A DNA stretch of 64,000 nucleotides from an uncultured Verrucomicrobiota bacterium (lineage in GTDB: Bacteria > Verrucomicrobiota > Kiritimatiellia > CAIVKH01): positions 62,001 to 126,000 of the forward strand of contig CALKUH010000039.1 in NCBI GenBank assembly GCA_937996795.1. The letters run 5' to 3'. Within the stretch, counting starts at the first letter, position 1. The number at the start of each line of letters is the position of its first letter. The notes under the pieces are model-generated. The model searched no databases, was not told where the DNA came from, and saw only the letters and a list, made by a program, of their open reading frames with translations. This document shows positions 42,215 through 51,137 of this stretch, piece by piece. A program made the translations under genes and the position numbers.

Positions 42215-43444
42215 GTGCCGGACTTCCTTACACCTGCGCTGGTTATCTTCCTGCTGACGTATCTGGGCGTCGCCTTGGGCGGGGTGCCGGGCCTGGTCAT
42301 TGACCGCACGGGCATCGCGCTGCTCGGCGCGGTCGCGATGATCGCGTTTGGCGTGCTGGATACGAGCCACGCGGCTGCCGCGGTGGACGTGCCCACGATC
42401 CTGCTGCTCTTCGGGTTGATGGTGTTGTCGTCGCAATTCCGGCTGGGCGGATTCTACACCCATGTCGCGCTCGCGCTCACGAAGGCGATGGACCGTCCGC
42501 GCCGCTTCCTCTGGATGAGCATGCTGGTCAGCGCATTGCTTTCGGCGGTGCTGGCAAACGACATCGTCTGCCTGGCCTTCACGCCGGTGCTCGCGTGGGC
42601 GCTGGGCCGGCGCCGCATGAATCCCCTGCCGTACCTGCTGGGCCTCGCCATTTCCAGCAACATCGGGTCCGCGGCGACGATCATCGGCAACCCACAGAAC
42701 ATGTTGCTGGGGCAGGTCGGCCGGTTGGACTTCGGATCGTTTTTCCTGTGGTGCGTGGCGCCCAGCGCGCTTTCGCTCGCTGCGGCCTATGGCATCCTCT
42801 GCGCGCTGTACCGGGGCCGCTGGCAGCGGGCGGATACGGCCCCGGCGGAGCACGGCGAGTGGCCGGACTACGACTCCGCGCAAAGCCGGAAGGGACTGGC
42901 CGTCACCGTCCTGTTGGTGGCCGCTTTCTTCACGCCCGTACCGCGCGAACTTTCCGCGCTCGTCGCGGCGGGCGTGTTGTTGTGCAGCCGGAAGATGGCC
43001 ACGCGCTCGCTGATGGGATTGGTGGACTGGCATTTGATCGCGCTGTTCTGCGGGTTGTTCGTGGTGGTGCGCGGATTCGAGGACAGCGGCTGGCCGGCGT
43101 GGTTGGTGGAGCAGACCCGCGCCGCTGGGTTCCGGCTTGATGAACCGTTTGCGCTCGCCGGCGTCGCCGTCGTGCTGAGCAACGTGGTCAGCAACGTGCC
43201 CGCGGTGATGCTGTTGATCAAATTCCTGCCCGTCGGCGACCCCGGGCCGTGGTACGTCCTCGCGCTCGCCAGTACCTTCGCCGGCAACCTGATCACCATC
43301 GGCAGCATCGCCAACCTCATCGTGATTGAGCAGGCGAAGCAGGCCGGCATCTCGATCACCTTCCGCGAACACGCCCGCGCCGGCATCCCCGTCACCCTCG
43401 CCTCCCTCGCGATCCTCGCCGGTTGGATCGCCCTGATGCCGTAA
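42215..43444 (+). CDS. ArsB/NhaD/CitM-superfamily ion transporter
   Basis: About 409 residues from a GTG at 42215; an ATG at 42155 would overlap the divergent SDR start and add a polar leader, so the shorter form is preferred but not certain. Ten to eleven membrane segments. Motifs: VPTILLLFGLMVLSSQFRLG, SALLSAVLANDIVCLAFTPV, NIGSAATIIGNPQNMLLGQV (the conserved NP motif) and the second half-copy VVLSNVVSNVPAVMLLIKFL, then FAGNLITIGSIANLIVIEQA. The two inverted halves fit the IT superfamily. The substrate (arsenite, Na+/H+ or a carboxylate) cannot be told. Confidence 0.88.
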   Translation: MPDFLTPALVIFLLTYLGVALGGVPGLVIDRTGIALLGAVAMIAFGVLDTSHAAAAVDVPTILLLFGLMVLSSQFRLGGFYTHVALALTKAMDRPRRFLWMSMLVSALLSAVLANDIVCLAFTPVLAWALGRRRMNPLPYLLGLAISSNIGSAATIIGNPQNMLLGQVGRLDFGSFFLWCVAPSALSLAAAYGILCALYRGRWQRADTAPAEHGEWPDYDSAQSRKGLAVTVLLVAAFFTPVPRELSALVAAGVLLCSRKMATRSLMGLVDWHLIALFCGLFVVVRGFEDSGWPAWLVEQTRAAGFRLDEPFALAGVAVVLSNVVSNVPAVMLLIKFLPVGDPGPWYVLALASTFAGNLITIGSIANLIVIEQAKQAGISITFREHARAGIPVTLASLAILAGWIALMP

Positions 43445-43490
43445 CGCCCTCACACGCCCCCCCTCGGCGTCTCGCACCCTCGCCGAATTG

Positions 43491-43522
43491 ATGCACTTAT
43501 GCGCATATGCGCATAAATGCAT
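43491..43522. repeat. 32-bp near-perfect palindrome in a convergent gap
   Basis: The core TTATGCGCATATGCGCATAA (43497-43516) is a perfect 20-bp palindrome, and ATGCA/TGCAT arms extend it to 32 bp with one mismatched pair. It lies between the ends of the transporter and the synthase fusion genes. It may be a two-way terminator, a repeat element or a protein site. The rest of 43445-43598 shows no gene. Confidence 0.8.
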
Positions 43523-43598
43523 TCTTGAACATCGAGTCGGTCAAGGTGTGACGGTGTGGCGGGGGGAATGCGGGACGGCGGCGGCTCGGGACTGAGGG

Positions 43599-45584
43599 TC
43601 AGTAGGCGAGGCGCAGGGACGGGTTGCCGGTGCGGGTGAGGACGAGGTGGAGATTGTCCAGGGCGCGGGTGGCGAAGGCGGCTTCGCAGTAGGCGAGGTA
43701 GTAGCGCCATTTGCGGATGAAGACCTCGTCGTAGCCGAGCGCGCGGATGTCGGGCAGGTTGGCTTCGAAGGCGTCGCGCCAGGCGCGCAGGGTGGGGGCG
43801 TAGTGCGGGCCGATGTTCTCCACCGATTCCACATGGAGCGAGGAGTGCGCGGTCATCGCCGCGCACAGGGCGCCCAAGGAGGGCAGGTGGCCGCCGGGGA
43901 AAATGTGCTTCTGGATCCAGTCCACGCTCCGGCTGTAGGCCGCGTAGCGCTGGTCGGGAATCGTGATGACCTGGATCGCTGCGAGTCCGTCGGGTTTTAA
44001 CGCGCGATCCAAGGCCGAAAAATAGGTGCCGAGAAACGAGCAGCCAACCGCTTCCAGCATCTCGATGGAAACGATCCGGTCAAAACGCCCCTCCACGTTC
44101 CGGTAGTCGCGCAGCTCGAAGGTCACGCGATCAGCGAGGCCGGCGGCCGCGGCGCGCGCCTGCGCTTCCTCCAACTGGCGCTGCGATACCGTGATGGAAG
44201 TGACGCGACAGCCGGTTGTGCGCGCGGCCTCCAGCGCGAATCCACCCCAGCCGGATCCGATTTCGAGCACGTGATGCTCGGGCCCGATCCGGGCCGCCTG
44301 GATAAGCCGGCGGATCTTGTTCACCTGCGCGTCCTGCAACGACTGACCCGCGTGCGCGTAGACGGCGGCGGAGTACATCAGGGTCGGATCCAGCCACAAC
44401 TTGAAGAAGTCGTTGCTGAGGTCGTAGTGCGCGGAAATGTTGCGGCGACTTCCGGCGCGCGTGTTGGGGCGGGCGAGGTGGAGCGCCCGATTCAGCGCAC
44501 GACCGACACGCGCCATGCGCACATCCCCGTCATCGAGTCGGTGACGGTTTTCGATCAGCAAGGAAATGAACGACGTGATGTCGGGGGTGTCCCACTCGCC
44601 GAGCATGTAACCGTCGCCGAGTCCGATCTCGCCATCGCGCGCGGTTCGGGCGAAGAAGGCATTGTCCCGGATGCGCACCTCCGCGGCGGGTCCCGGCGCC
44701 GCTCCGCCCAGACGCCGGCGCGATCCATCCGGAAGCGTGAGGTCCAGCGTGCCGCGCTCCATCCGCCCCAGCACATCCAGCGTGAGACGCGCGCAAACCC
44801 GTTCCCATGCGGCTGGAGGCGCGACACGGATCGTCGCCTCGCTGAGCGGGGCGGGCTTGGTGAAGACCGGCAGTTTTTTCCGAAAATATAGTTGGGCCGC
44901 TTGTGTCATGATCCGTGGCATTGTCAGGGCCGCCGCGAGCGGATACCGCGCCAGCGTGCCCGCGAGATGCTTCGTATCCAGTGGCAACGCCTTACCGGCA
45001 AGTTGCGATTTAAATACAACGCGTCCGTCGCGGATCAGGTCGACGTGCACATCGAGCGCCGGAAGGGGCGGTGAAAAGGAAAACGAATATTCACCCTTCA
45101 GGTCGTTAAACGGGGAGACGTGGAACGCCTTGGGCTTGTGGAAGTGCGCAGTTTCATTCTCGAACGCGGGGTTGTCCAACAGGTACAGGTGGCGCTCGCG
45201 AAACGTGTTGTTCACCTCGGCGACCGCACACCGGAGGAGCCCGTCGGCGCCGTACCCGTAATAAAACGTGACGGGATTGAAGACGTAGTTCATGAAGCGC
45301 GCGGCGGTGACCATGAAGATGCGTGTGACCTCATCGCCCCGCGCGAGGGATTTCAGGAAGCGATGCAGCTTCTCGCGGATGGATCCGGCCGCGTCGTCGA
45401 GATAATCGCGGTCGTGGATGGCGAAGAGGCGGCGTTGGTTATAGCCAAAGGCGCGGACCCGTTCGGGCAGGGATGGCAGTTCGTCGAGATCGATTCCGAG
45501 AAAATAGACCGGATAGGAAAAGGTGTGGGGGGTGGGCTCCAGCCGGGCGTGCGACACGCGGCCCTGATAGAGGCAGGAGTTCAC
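43599..45584 (-). CDS. DUF1365-cyclopropane-fatty-acyl-phospholipid synthase fusion
   Basis: 661 residues from GTG 45584, overlapping the amine oxidase stop by 4 bp (GTGA). Residues ~1-245 are a whole DUF1365 protein: SCLYQGRVSHARLEPTPHTF, YPVYFLGIDLDELPSLPERV, FNPVTFYYGYGADGLLRCAV, EVNNTFRERHLYLL and AFHVSPFNDLKGEYSF. Residues ~270-661 are a CFA synthase: GDGYMLGEWDTPDITSFISL, ISAHYDLSNDFFKLWLDPTL, SAM site HHVLEIGSGWGGFALEAART and SVDWIQKHIFPGGHLPSLGA. In most genomes these are separate neighbouring genes. CFA synthases methylate double bonds in membrane lipids, which protects against singlet oxygen and acid. Confidence 0.93.
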   Translation of the reverse strand: MNSCLYQGRVSHARLEPTPHTFSYPVYFLGIDLDELPSLPERVRAFGYNQRRLFAIHDRDYLDDAAGSIREKLHRFLKSLARGDEVTRIFMVTAARFMNYVFNPVTFYYGYGADGLLRCAVAEVNNTFRERHLYLLDNPAFENETAHFHKPKAFHVSPFNDLKGEYSFSFSPPLPALDVHVDLIRDGRVVFKSQLAGKALPLDTKHLAGTLARYPLAAALTMPRIMTQAAQLYFRKKLPVFTKPAPLSEATIRVAPPAAWERVCARLTLDVLGRMERGTLDLTLPDGSRRRLGGAAPGPAAEVRIRDNAFFARTARDGEIGLGDGYMLGEWDTPDITSFISLLIENRHRLDDGDVRMARVGRALNRALHLARPNTRAGSRRNISAHYDLSNDFFKLWLDPTLMYSAAVYAHAGQSLQDAQVNKIRRLIQAARIGPEHHVLEIGSGWGGFALEAARTTGCRVTSITVSQRQLEEAQARAAAAGLADRVTFELRDYRNVEGRFDRIVSIEMLEAVGCSFLGTYFSALDRALKPDGLAAIQVITIPDQRYAAYSRSVDWIQKHIFPGGHLPSLGALCAAMTAHSSLHVESVENIGPHYAPTLRAWRDAFEANLPDIRALGYDEVFIRKWRYYLAYCEAAFATRALDNLHLVLTRTGNPSLRLAY

Positions 45585-46867
45585 AGCTCGATCCCGAATG
45601 CCCTGGCGACGGCCACGCCCGAGCGCACGGCATCTTCGTGGAACCCGTAGCCAAAGTAGCTGCCACAAAAATAGGTCCGGTTCACCCCGTTCAGTTCGGG
45701 CAGGCGGGCCTGCGATGCCAGGGAGGCGAACGTGTAGAGCGGATGGGTGTAGTTGAGTTCGCGAATGAGGGAGCCGGGTCGCGGGTCGCGCGGGCTGTTC
45801 AGGGTCACGAAATACTGGCGTTCGGTGTTCAGCCCTTGCAGCCGGTTCATGTGGTAGGTGACCGCAATCGGCGTCGCGGAACCGGTCGAGCGGCTGCGCA
45901 GGTAATTCCACGAGGCCCACGCGCGGCGCGAGGGCGGCATGAGGCTCTCGTCCGTGTGGAGCAGCGTGCGGTTCGGCTGGTAGCGCCACGCCCCCAGCAA
46001 CTCGCGTTCCGCGTCGCTCGGATCGGCCAGCATGCGGAGACTCTCGTCCGCGTGGGCGGCAAGCACGGCCACGTCGAACCGCTCTGGCGCGCCGCCCTCC
46101 ACCTGGACCTGCACGTGGTCGGAACGGCGTGCGACGGCGCGCACCGGCGCCTGGATGTGGACGGCGCCCTCCATGCGGGACATGGCGCGTCGCACATAGG
46201 CGCTGCTGCCACCCGCGACGGTCATCCATTGCGGACGGTCCTCGAGGGAGAGCAATCCATGGTTCTCCCAGAACCGCACGAGCATTTCGGCCGGAAAGTC
46301 CTCAATGCCGTGTTGCGAAGAAGACCAGATCGCGCCGGCCATCGGGTAGATGTAGGCGTGGCGGACGGTTTGCGAGAAACCGCGCTGGTCGAGGTATGCG
46401 CCGACGGTCATGCGGCCCAGTCGAGAGGCGGCGAGATCCGCGCGCGCGGTTTCGCAGAACTTCATGATCTCGCGGAGGAAGCGCCAGTGCGACGGGCGAA
46501 ACAGGTTGGCGGGCTGGGCGAAAAGGCCGGCCAGCCCGGTGCCGGCATATTGGAGGCCGGTGGTTTCGTCCCAATATCCGAACGACATGTCGCTGTCCCG
46601 CACGGCCACGTCGAGGTGCCGCAGCAGTTTGTTGAACAGCGGATACGTCTTGTTGTTGAGCACGATGAACCCCGTGTCGACGGGCGTGCCCGCGTCCGGT
46701 CCCTCCGGCAGGGCGATCGTATTCGTGTGGCCGCCCATGTAGTCGTTTTTCTCGAACAGGGTGACGCGATGGCGCCGCTGCAGCAGCAGCGCGGTGGTCA
46801 AGCCCGCCACACCGCCGCCGATCACGGCGATACGCAGCCCGTTGGATTCCGAAACATTCATGCGCAT
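45581..46867 (-). CDS. FAD-dependent amine-oxidase-family protein
   Basis: 428 residues; start taken at ATG 46867, whose A overlaps the Nudix stop (TAATG), with ATG 46861 also possible. FAD-binding LRIAVIGGGVAGLTTALLLQ at the N-terminus, then VTLFEKNDYMGGHTNTIALP and VDTGFIVLNNKTYPLFNKLL. C-terminal FCGSYFGYGFHEDAVRSGVA closes the flavin site. This is the phytoene-desaturase-like oxidoreductase usually found next to DUF1365 and CFA synthase genes, thought to modify unsaturated fatty acids. Middle gene of the Nudix-oxidase-synthase unit. Confidence 0.93.
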   Translation of the reverse strand: MRMNVSESNGLRIAVIGGGVAGLTTALLLQRRHRVTLFEKNDYMGGHTNTIALPEGPDAGTPVDTGFIVLNNKTYPLFNKLLRHLDVAVRDSDMSFGYWDETTGLQYAGTGLAGLFAQPANLFRPSHWRFLREIMKFCETARADLAASRLGRMTVGAYLDQRGFSQTVRHAYIYPMAGAIWSSSQHGIEDFPAEMLVRFWENHGLLSLEDRPQWMTVAGGSSAYVRRAMSRMEGAVHIQAPVRAVARRSDHVQVQVEGGAPERFDVAVLAAHADESLRMLADPSDAERELLGAWRYQPNRTLLHTDESLMPPSRRAWASWNYLRSRSTGSATPIAVTYHMNRLQGLNTERQYFVTLNSPRDPRPGSLIRELNYTHPLYTFASLASQARLPELNGVNRTYFCGSYFGYGFHEDAVRSGVAVARAFGIEL

Positions 46868-47400
46868 TACCGGGTGAAGGAGGTCATCGAGGCGCGCTTG
46901 CGGTCCCACCATGCGCGCAGGCGGGGGAATTCGCTGTTGAATTGCGGGGTGGCGAAACCAGTGGGCATCGCGCGCTCGATTTCATCCAGCTCCCAGAACC
47001 GGCCGTCGGAAATCTCCTCCGCCTGCAAGGCGAACGGTCCCTCGTGGAGCGTCACATAGGTGCGGATCAATTCGGTTTCGACGGGCGACTCCCAGATGTA
47101 CGTGTACGCGGGTTCCAGGCGGTTCGCGCGAACGCCCAACTCCTCCTGCAGTTCGCGGTGCGCACCCTGGATGGGCGACTCGCCGGGCTGCAGGTGGCCA
47201 CCCACCGAGATGTCCCATTTGCCGGGCTGGACATCCTTCTGTTCCGAGCGTTTTTGGAGAAACAATCGCCCCAAACGGTCGAACACCGCGACATGGACCG
47301 CCTGATGGATCAAGGCCGGATTGCCGTGGCAGGCGGAGCGCGGAGCTTGTCCAATGATGCGTCCGGTGCGGTCAACAAGATCGAATAGTTCTTCAGGCAT
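46867..47400 (-). CDS. Nudix hydrolase, IPP-isomerase-like
   Basis: 177 residues. Nudix box GHLQPGESPIQGAHRELQEE (then LGV) is complete. MPEELFDLVDRTGRIIGQAP, HQAVHVAVFDRLGRLFLQKR and QKDVQPGKWDISVGGHLQPG match the YfcD/isopentenyl-diphosphate isomerase-like branch. It hydrolyses or isomerises a nucleoside- or isoprenoid-diphosphate; which one is unclear. Its stop overlaps the amine oxidase start by one base. Confidence 0.92.
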   Translation of the reverse strand: MPEELFDLVDRTGRIIGQAPRSACHGNPALIHQAVHVAVFDRLGRLFLQKRSEQKDVQPGKWDISVGGHLQPGESPIQGAHRELQEELGVRANRLEPAYTYIWESPVETELIRTYVTLHEGPFALQAEEISDGRFWELDEIERAMPTGFATPQFNSEFPRLRAWWDRKRASMTSFTR

Positions 47401-47475
47401 ACGAGGAGGTATCGCAGGTCGGACTAAGACCTTACAACAAGTCGTGTGCCGAGGTCAGCCACGAAGAGCGGTGCA

Positions 47476-50400
47476 TCATTCCGCCATGCGGATGTGGACA
47501 CGGAAGGAGGAGGCGCCGGAGATGTTTGCGGCCGGGAGCAGGAGCGTGCCACCCGTGCCGGGCAGATCCATCGTTTCTTCGGTTGCGCTCCAGTCCGGCG
47601 TCGCCAGGTCGGTGGTGTGGCAAAGGGTGTAGAGGCGGCCGGTCATGGACTGCACGGAGATGGCGGGGCCGCTTTCAGTCCACACGAGCTGGCTTTGGAA
47701 GAACGACGCGGCGTTGGTCGGATCAGTGCCGGCGACATACTCGCAGAAGTTCGAGAATCGGTCGCCGTCCGCGTCCGCGCCCGCCTCTGCGGCGAGCGGG
47801 TCCAGAAAATGTTGCACTTCGAAGTCGTCAGGCAAGCCGTCGTTGTCGTTGTCGGGATCGTCCGCGTCCGGAATCCGGTCTCCGTCGCGATCCGCGAGCA
47901 CGAGCACCTGCAGGGGCGGCGAGGTGACAATCCCGCCGAGGACGTCCACGGCGCGCAGGGAAAGCATGTGTGTTCCGATCTCGCCGGCAAGCCATTCGAA
48001 CGAATGGTCCGACGGCGAAAGCGCGTGCGCGAACAGCCCATCCACCACAAGGGTCAGTTGCGTGATGCTGGCGGGATTCATCGTTGCCCACTCGAAGGTG
48101 AGCGTTGTTTGTTCCACCGTCGAGGTGTCGGTGGCCGGATGTACCCACGATAAGGCCGGCGCGGCAAAGGTGTCGTCCTCCAGCGCCGTCGCGATGAACG
48201 AAATGGAGGCCTGGTCATATCCGGCGTCGCCGCTGGAGGCCGTATGGACGAGCAGGCCCGTGCGCGCGGCGGGACCGGGCAGGGAGTCGTCCAGCGCCGT
48301 TACGCGGAGGGTTCGGCCGGTGACCCAGTCGTTCGGCTGGAGCGTGAAGTGCGCGGGTTCGACGCGCCACGCGTTGGCGTCGAGCGCCAGCGTGATCGTC
48401 ACGGCGGAGGCCGGGCGCGCGCCGAGGTGCAGCACGTAGTCGTGCGACGCGCCTTCCGACATCTCCGCGTGATCGGGCGTGAGGAGCAGGGCGGGCAGCG
48501 CGTTGATGCCGAAGTTGATGCCCTGCGCCGAAGACGGCAGGACGACGGGGTTGTCGAATGCGGGCGTCAGGGCCTGCGCCTGCTTGTGCGCGCGGACGGT
48601 GTTTGTGCCGCTCTTCATGTTGACGAGGGCATAGCGCCCGTCGCTCGTGGTCAGCGTCCAGTTCGTGTGGCTGGTGTGGATGCGGACGCCTTCGACCGGA
48701 ACGCCGTTGGAGAGGACGAGGCCTTCGATCCGGTACACGCCGGACGGGGAGCCGACGCGCACGATGAGGGACGCGCTGGATCGTCCGCCCTTCATGTCGC
48801 TCGCGACGCAGCGCACGACGTATTCGCCCGCCGCGCTCCACCGGTTCGTCACGCGCGCCTGGTTGAGCGATTGCGTGTGGATGCTTTTCGGCAGGCCGAA
48901 GTCCCATTCGTAGGCGAGCGCATCCCCATCTTCGTCCGTGGCGTTGGCCGTGAAGACGATGTCCGCATTGACGCCGGCGGCGTTGGTGCCCGCGTCGAGG
49001 TCGAGTGCCGGCGCGCGGTTGGACGGGAAGGCGCCGATGTTCACGACGACGTCCATCCACTCCTCCGGCGCCGTGCCGCCGCGCGCGGTGGGGGTGATGT
49101 GCAGGCCCGCGGCGTAATCGCTGTAGGTGCGACCGATGAGCAGGGCGCCGTCCCACTTGTCCGTGTTGTCATCCGTCCAACTCGTGCCGGTCGGGTCGTC
49201 GTTCGAGTACGGGGTCATGTCGAGCTGGATTGCGCCGTCGCTGCCGTAGGTCGCGCGCGACCAGTCGATTTGAAGGCCATGCCGCAGCCACGCGTTGTCG
49301 GTGTACGCCATGCGGTAGCCGAGCCAGTACTCACGCGCGTTTGTCGTGTAGTCGCCCGAGGTTCTTTTGACGTGGATGGCGAACGGGCCTTGCGTGGCGG
49401 TCCGGTGGTCGAAGCGGTGGAGGCGGACCGTGCGGCTGTTGGTGACCACGGCGACCTGCGCCGCCGTGATCCAATCGAGGTGTCGCTTTTCGCGCGGCGC
49501 GAAGTGGGCGGTCCGGTCGTTCATGTCGGACGAACTCTGCGCGCTCATCACCGAGAAGCGATGCCCGTATTCGATCCACTCCGCGTTGGATGTGTCGGCG
49601 ACGTAGCCGCCCGCGACCGTGTCGCGCCCGATCGGTGTGTCGGCGTCGGTCCGCCAGTAATTCGCGTGGCGCAGGCCAAAGTTGTGGCCGAGTTCGTGGC
49701 CCGCGGTGCGCAGGGTGTAGTAGGGCTCCACGAGGTGACAACCCGGCGAACCGACCCAGGCCTTGCCCGCGTAGCTGAAGTCGAATTTGTTGGTGCCGCT
49801 GCCCACCTCGTCGGTGAGAACGATGTAGAAGTCGTAGGCGGACGCGTCGTAGCCGAGCGCCGACGCGCCGGTCCGCGCGTGGCTGAGCAGCAGGCTGAAA
49901 TTGTTGGTGTAGGCCTGGCCGGGTTGGGGGAGCCGGACGAGGTCGGGCACCTGCGTGACCGACAGGCGCGTTTTGCCGAACGACGCCTCGAAGAAATAGG
50001 ACGTGAGCGTGTTCATCGCGTTGGACAGCGTCGCCGATGTGACGGGGAACCCGGTGAGGTTCGTGAAATCGCAGGTGATCAGCAGCACGCGCTTGTCGCC
50101 CTCCGTGTAGGTGGACAGGGCGCCGATGGCATCGTCGGGGGCGTCGCCGGCCCTCGCGTTGGGATCAAGCGACGCCTCCGCCTCCAGCAGGCTCGCGGTC
50201 CAGCGCTCCAGCGCGTTGGTGTCGGGGAACGCGCGGATTTCGCCGAGGCTCTCGACCCAGAGCGGGCCGGACAACAGCCCGCGAGCGATCCGCTCGGCCT
50301 CGTCCAGACGCCGCACCGGATGCTCGTCCAGCGCGAGCCACTCCTCCATCGCCACGCCGATGACGGAGAGGTGCTGTTTGGTGGCGATGTCGAGGCGCCG

Positions 50401-50937
50401 GCCGAACGTCGCGACATTCCAGCGCCGCGCGCCGGCCTCCACGAACCGTTCCTCGCCGCCTTCCTGCGCGTCGTCCATCGCACACGCAACGGCGTATTCG
50501 AATCGCGCCTCGACGGACACCGGTTCCTCCAGCAGGGCCTGGACATCGCGGGGCAGCCGGATGCGCGTGGCGTAGGGGATGGCCGCGGCGATGGCGGATT
50601 GGGGATCGGCGCGAATCAGCGCTTTGAACGAATTTCGGCGCGCGGCGGCCCGTTGTACGCCCTCGCGCACCATGTCGGTGCGGCGCGCCTCGGGCGCGGC
50701 CTCCCACCGCGCCACCCACGCGGCGAAATCCGCGATGGGTGTGTCCGTCGTGACCGACATGGGGTGCGACGTCTCGATCTCTTGATCAACCGTCACCGGC
50801 TGTATCGCGTCGGCGCTTGCTGGCGGTGAAACGAGCACCGCCGACTCGCCTGCTGCCCTGCGTTGCGCTCCCTGTCGAACCACCAAAACGAGGATCGCGC
50901 TAATCAGGAGAAGGAAAACACTGCGGCGCATGCTCAC
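47476..50937 (-). CDS. large secreted modular metallopeptidase (metzincin/M11-like)
   Basis: 1153 residues. N-terminal membrane segment (SVFLLLISAILVLVVRQG). A pro-region (~60-270) precedes the peptidase domain: KRVLLITCDFTNLTGFPVTS, TAGHELGHNFGLRHANYW with HExxHxxGxxH at about 412-422, and the Met-turn RFSVMSAQSS. Downstream are a PKD-like domain (ANATDEDGDALAYEWDFGLP), a carboxypeptidase-regulatory-like module (GLVLSNGVPVEGVRIHTSHT), Calx-beta-like strands and Asp-rich calcium repeats (DRDGDRIPDADDPDNDNDGL). The layout is that of gametolysin-type proteases of PVC bacteria that attack extracellular protein. A shorter start at 50931 is equally possible. Confidence 0.9.
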   Translation of the reverse strand: MSMRRSVFLLLISAILVLVVRQGAQRRAAGESAVLVSPPASADAIQPVTVDQEIETSHPMSVTTDTPIADFAAWVARWEAAPEARRTDMVREGVQRAAARRNSFKALIRADPQSAIAAAIPYATRIRLPRDVQALLEEPVSVEARFEYAVACAMDDAQEGGEERFVEAGARRWNVATFGRRLDIATKQHLSVIGVAMEEWLALDEHPVRRLDEAERIARGLLSGPLWVESLGEIRAFPDTNALERWTASLLEAEASLDPNARAGDAPDDAIGALSTYTEGDKRVLLITCDFTNLTGFPVTSATLSNAMNTLTSYFFEASFGKTRLSVTQVPDLVRLPQPGQAYTNNFSLLLSHARTGASALGYDASAYDFYIVLTDEVGSGTNKFDFSYAGKAWVGSPGCHLVEPYYTLRTAGHELGHNFGLRHANYWRTDADTPIGRDTVAGGYVADTSNAEWIEYGHRFSVMSAQSSSDMNDRTAHFAPREKRHLDWITAAQVAVVTNSRTVRLHRFDHRTATQGPFAIHVKRTSGDYTTNAREYWLGYRMAYTDNAWLRHGLQIDWSRATYGSDGAIQLDMTPYSNDDPTGTSWTDDNTDKWDGALLIGRTYSDYAAGLHITPTARGGTAPEEWMDVVVNIGAFPSNRAPALDLDAGTNAAGVNADIVFTANATDEDGDALAYEWDFGLPKSIHTQSLNQARVTNRWSAAGEYVVRCVASDMKGGRSSASLIVRVGSPSGVYRIEGLVLSNGVPVEGVRIHTSHTNWTLTTSDGRYALVNMKSGTNTVRAHKQAQALTPAFDNPVVLPSSAQGINFGINALPALLLTPDHAEMSEGASHDYVLHLGARPASAVTITLALDANAWRVEPAHFTLQPNDWVTGRTLRVTALDDSLPGPAARTGLLVHTASSGDAGYDQASISFIATALEDDTFAAPALSWVHPATDTSTVEQTTLTFEWATMNPASITQLTLVVDGLFAHALSPSDHSFEWLAGEIGTHMLSLRAVDVLGGIVTSPPLQVLVLADRDGDRIPDADDPDNDNDGLPDDFEVQHFLDPLAAEAGADADGDRFSNFCEYVAGTDPTNAASFFQSQLVWTESGPAISVQSMTGRLYTLCHTTDLATPDWSATEETMDLPGTGGTLLLPAANISGASSFRVHIRMAE

Positions 50938-51137
50938 ATGCGTCTAACAGAGCATTAATCATTCCAATCGCGACAGATTGACGCACCGGAGGTTGCCCCT
51001 GAATAGCATTATCGCAATCTTTTGCTCTGCAATATCTTGCGATTTAGGCAGGCGCGCGTATCGCGGGGACCGGCGGGATGGCCTTCGCGATTGTGCGAAG
51101 TCTTTTCAGCGGTGCGGATGCCGCGCGGCGGGCGGTG
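50938..51137. promoter_or_regulatory. gap between prfC and the metallopeptidase gene
   Basis: Contains the perfect arms ATCGCAA (51011-51017) and TTGCGAT (51037-51043), a candidate operator or terminator after prfC. The segment next to 50937 is AT-richer and probably holds the peptidase promoter. No gene seen. Confidence 0.35.

Noticed and set aside
45585..46229. Upstream extension of the DUF1365-CFA fusion frame
   Set aside because: It overlaps the amine oxidase gene in another frame and is low complexity; the GTG at 45584 matches the DUF1365 start and couples to the oxidase stop.
48244..50829. 861-codon open frame on the plus strand
   Set aside because: Antisense to the metallopeptidase, whose HExxHxxGxxH site and modules are unmistakable.
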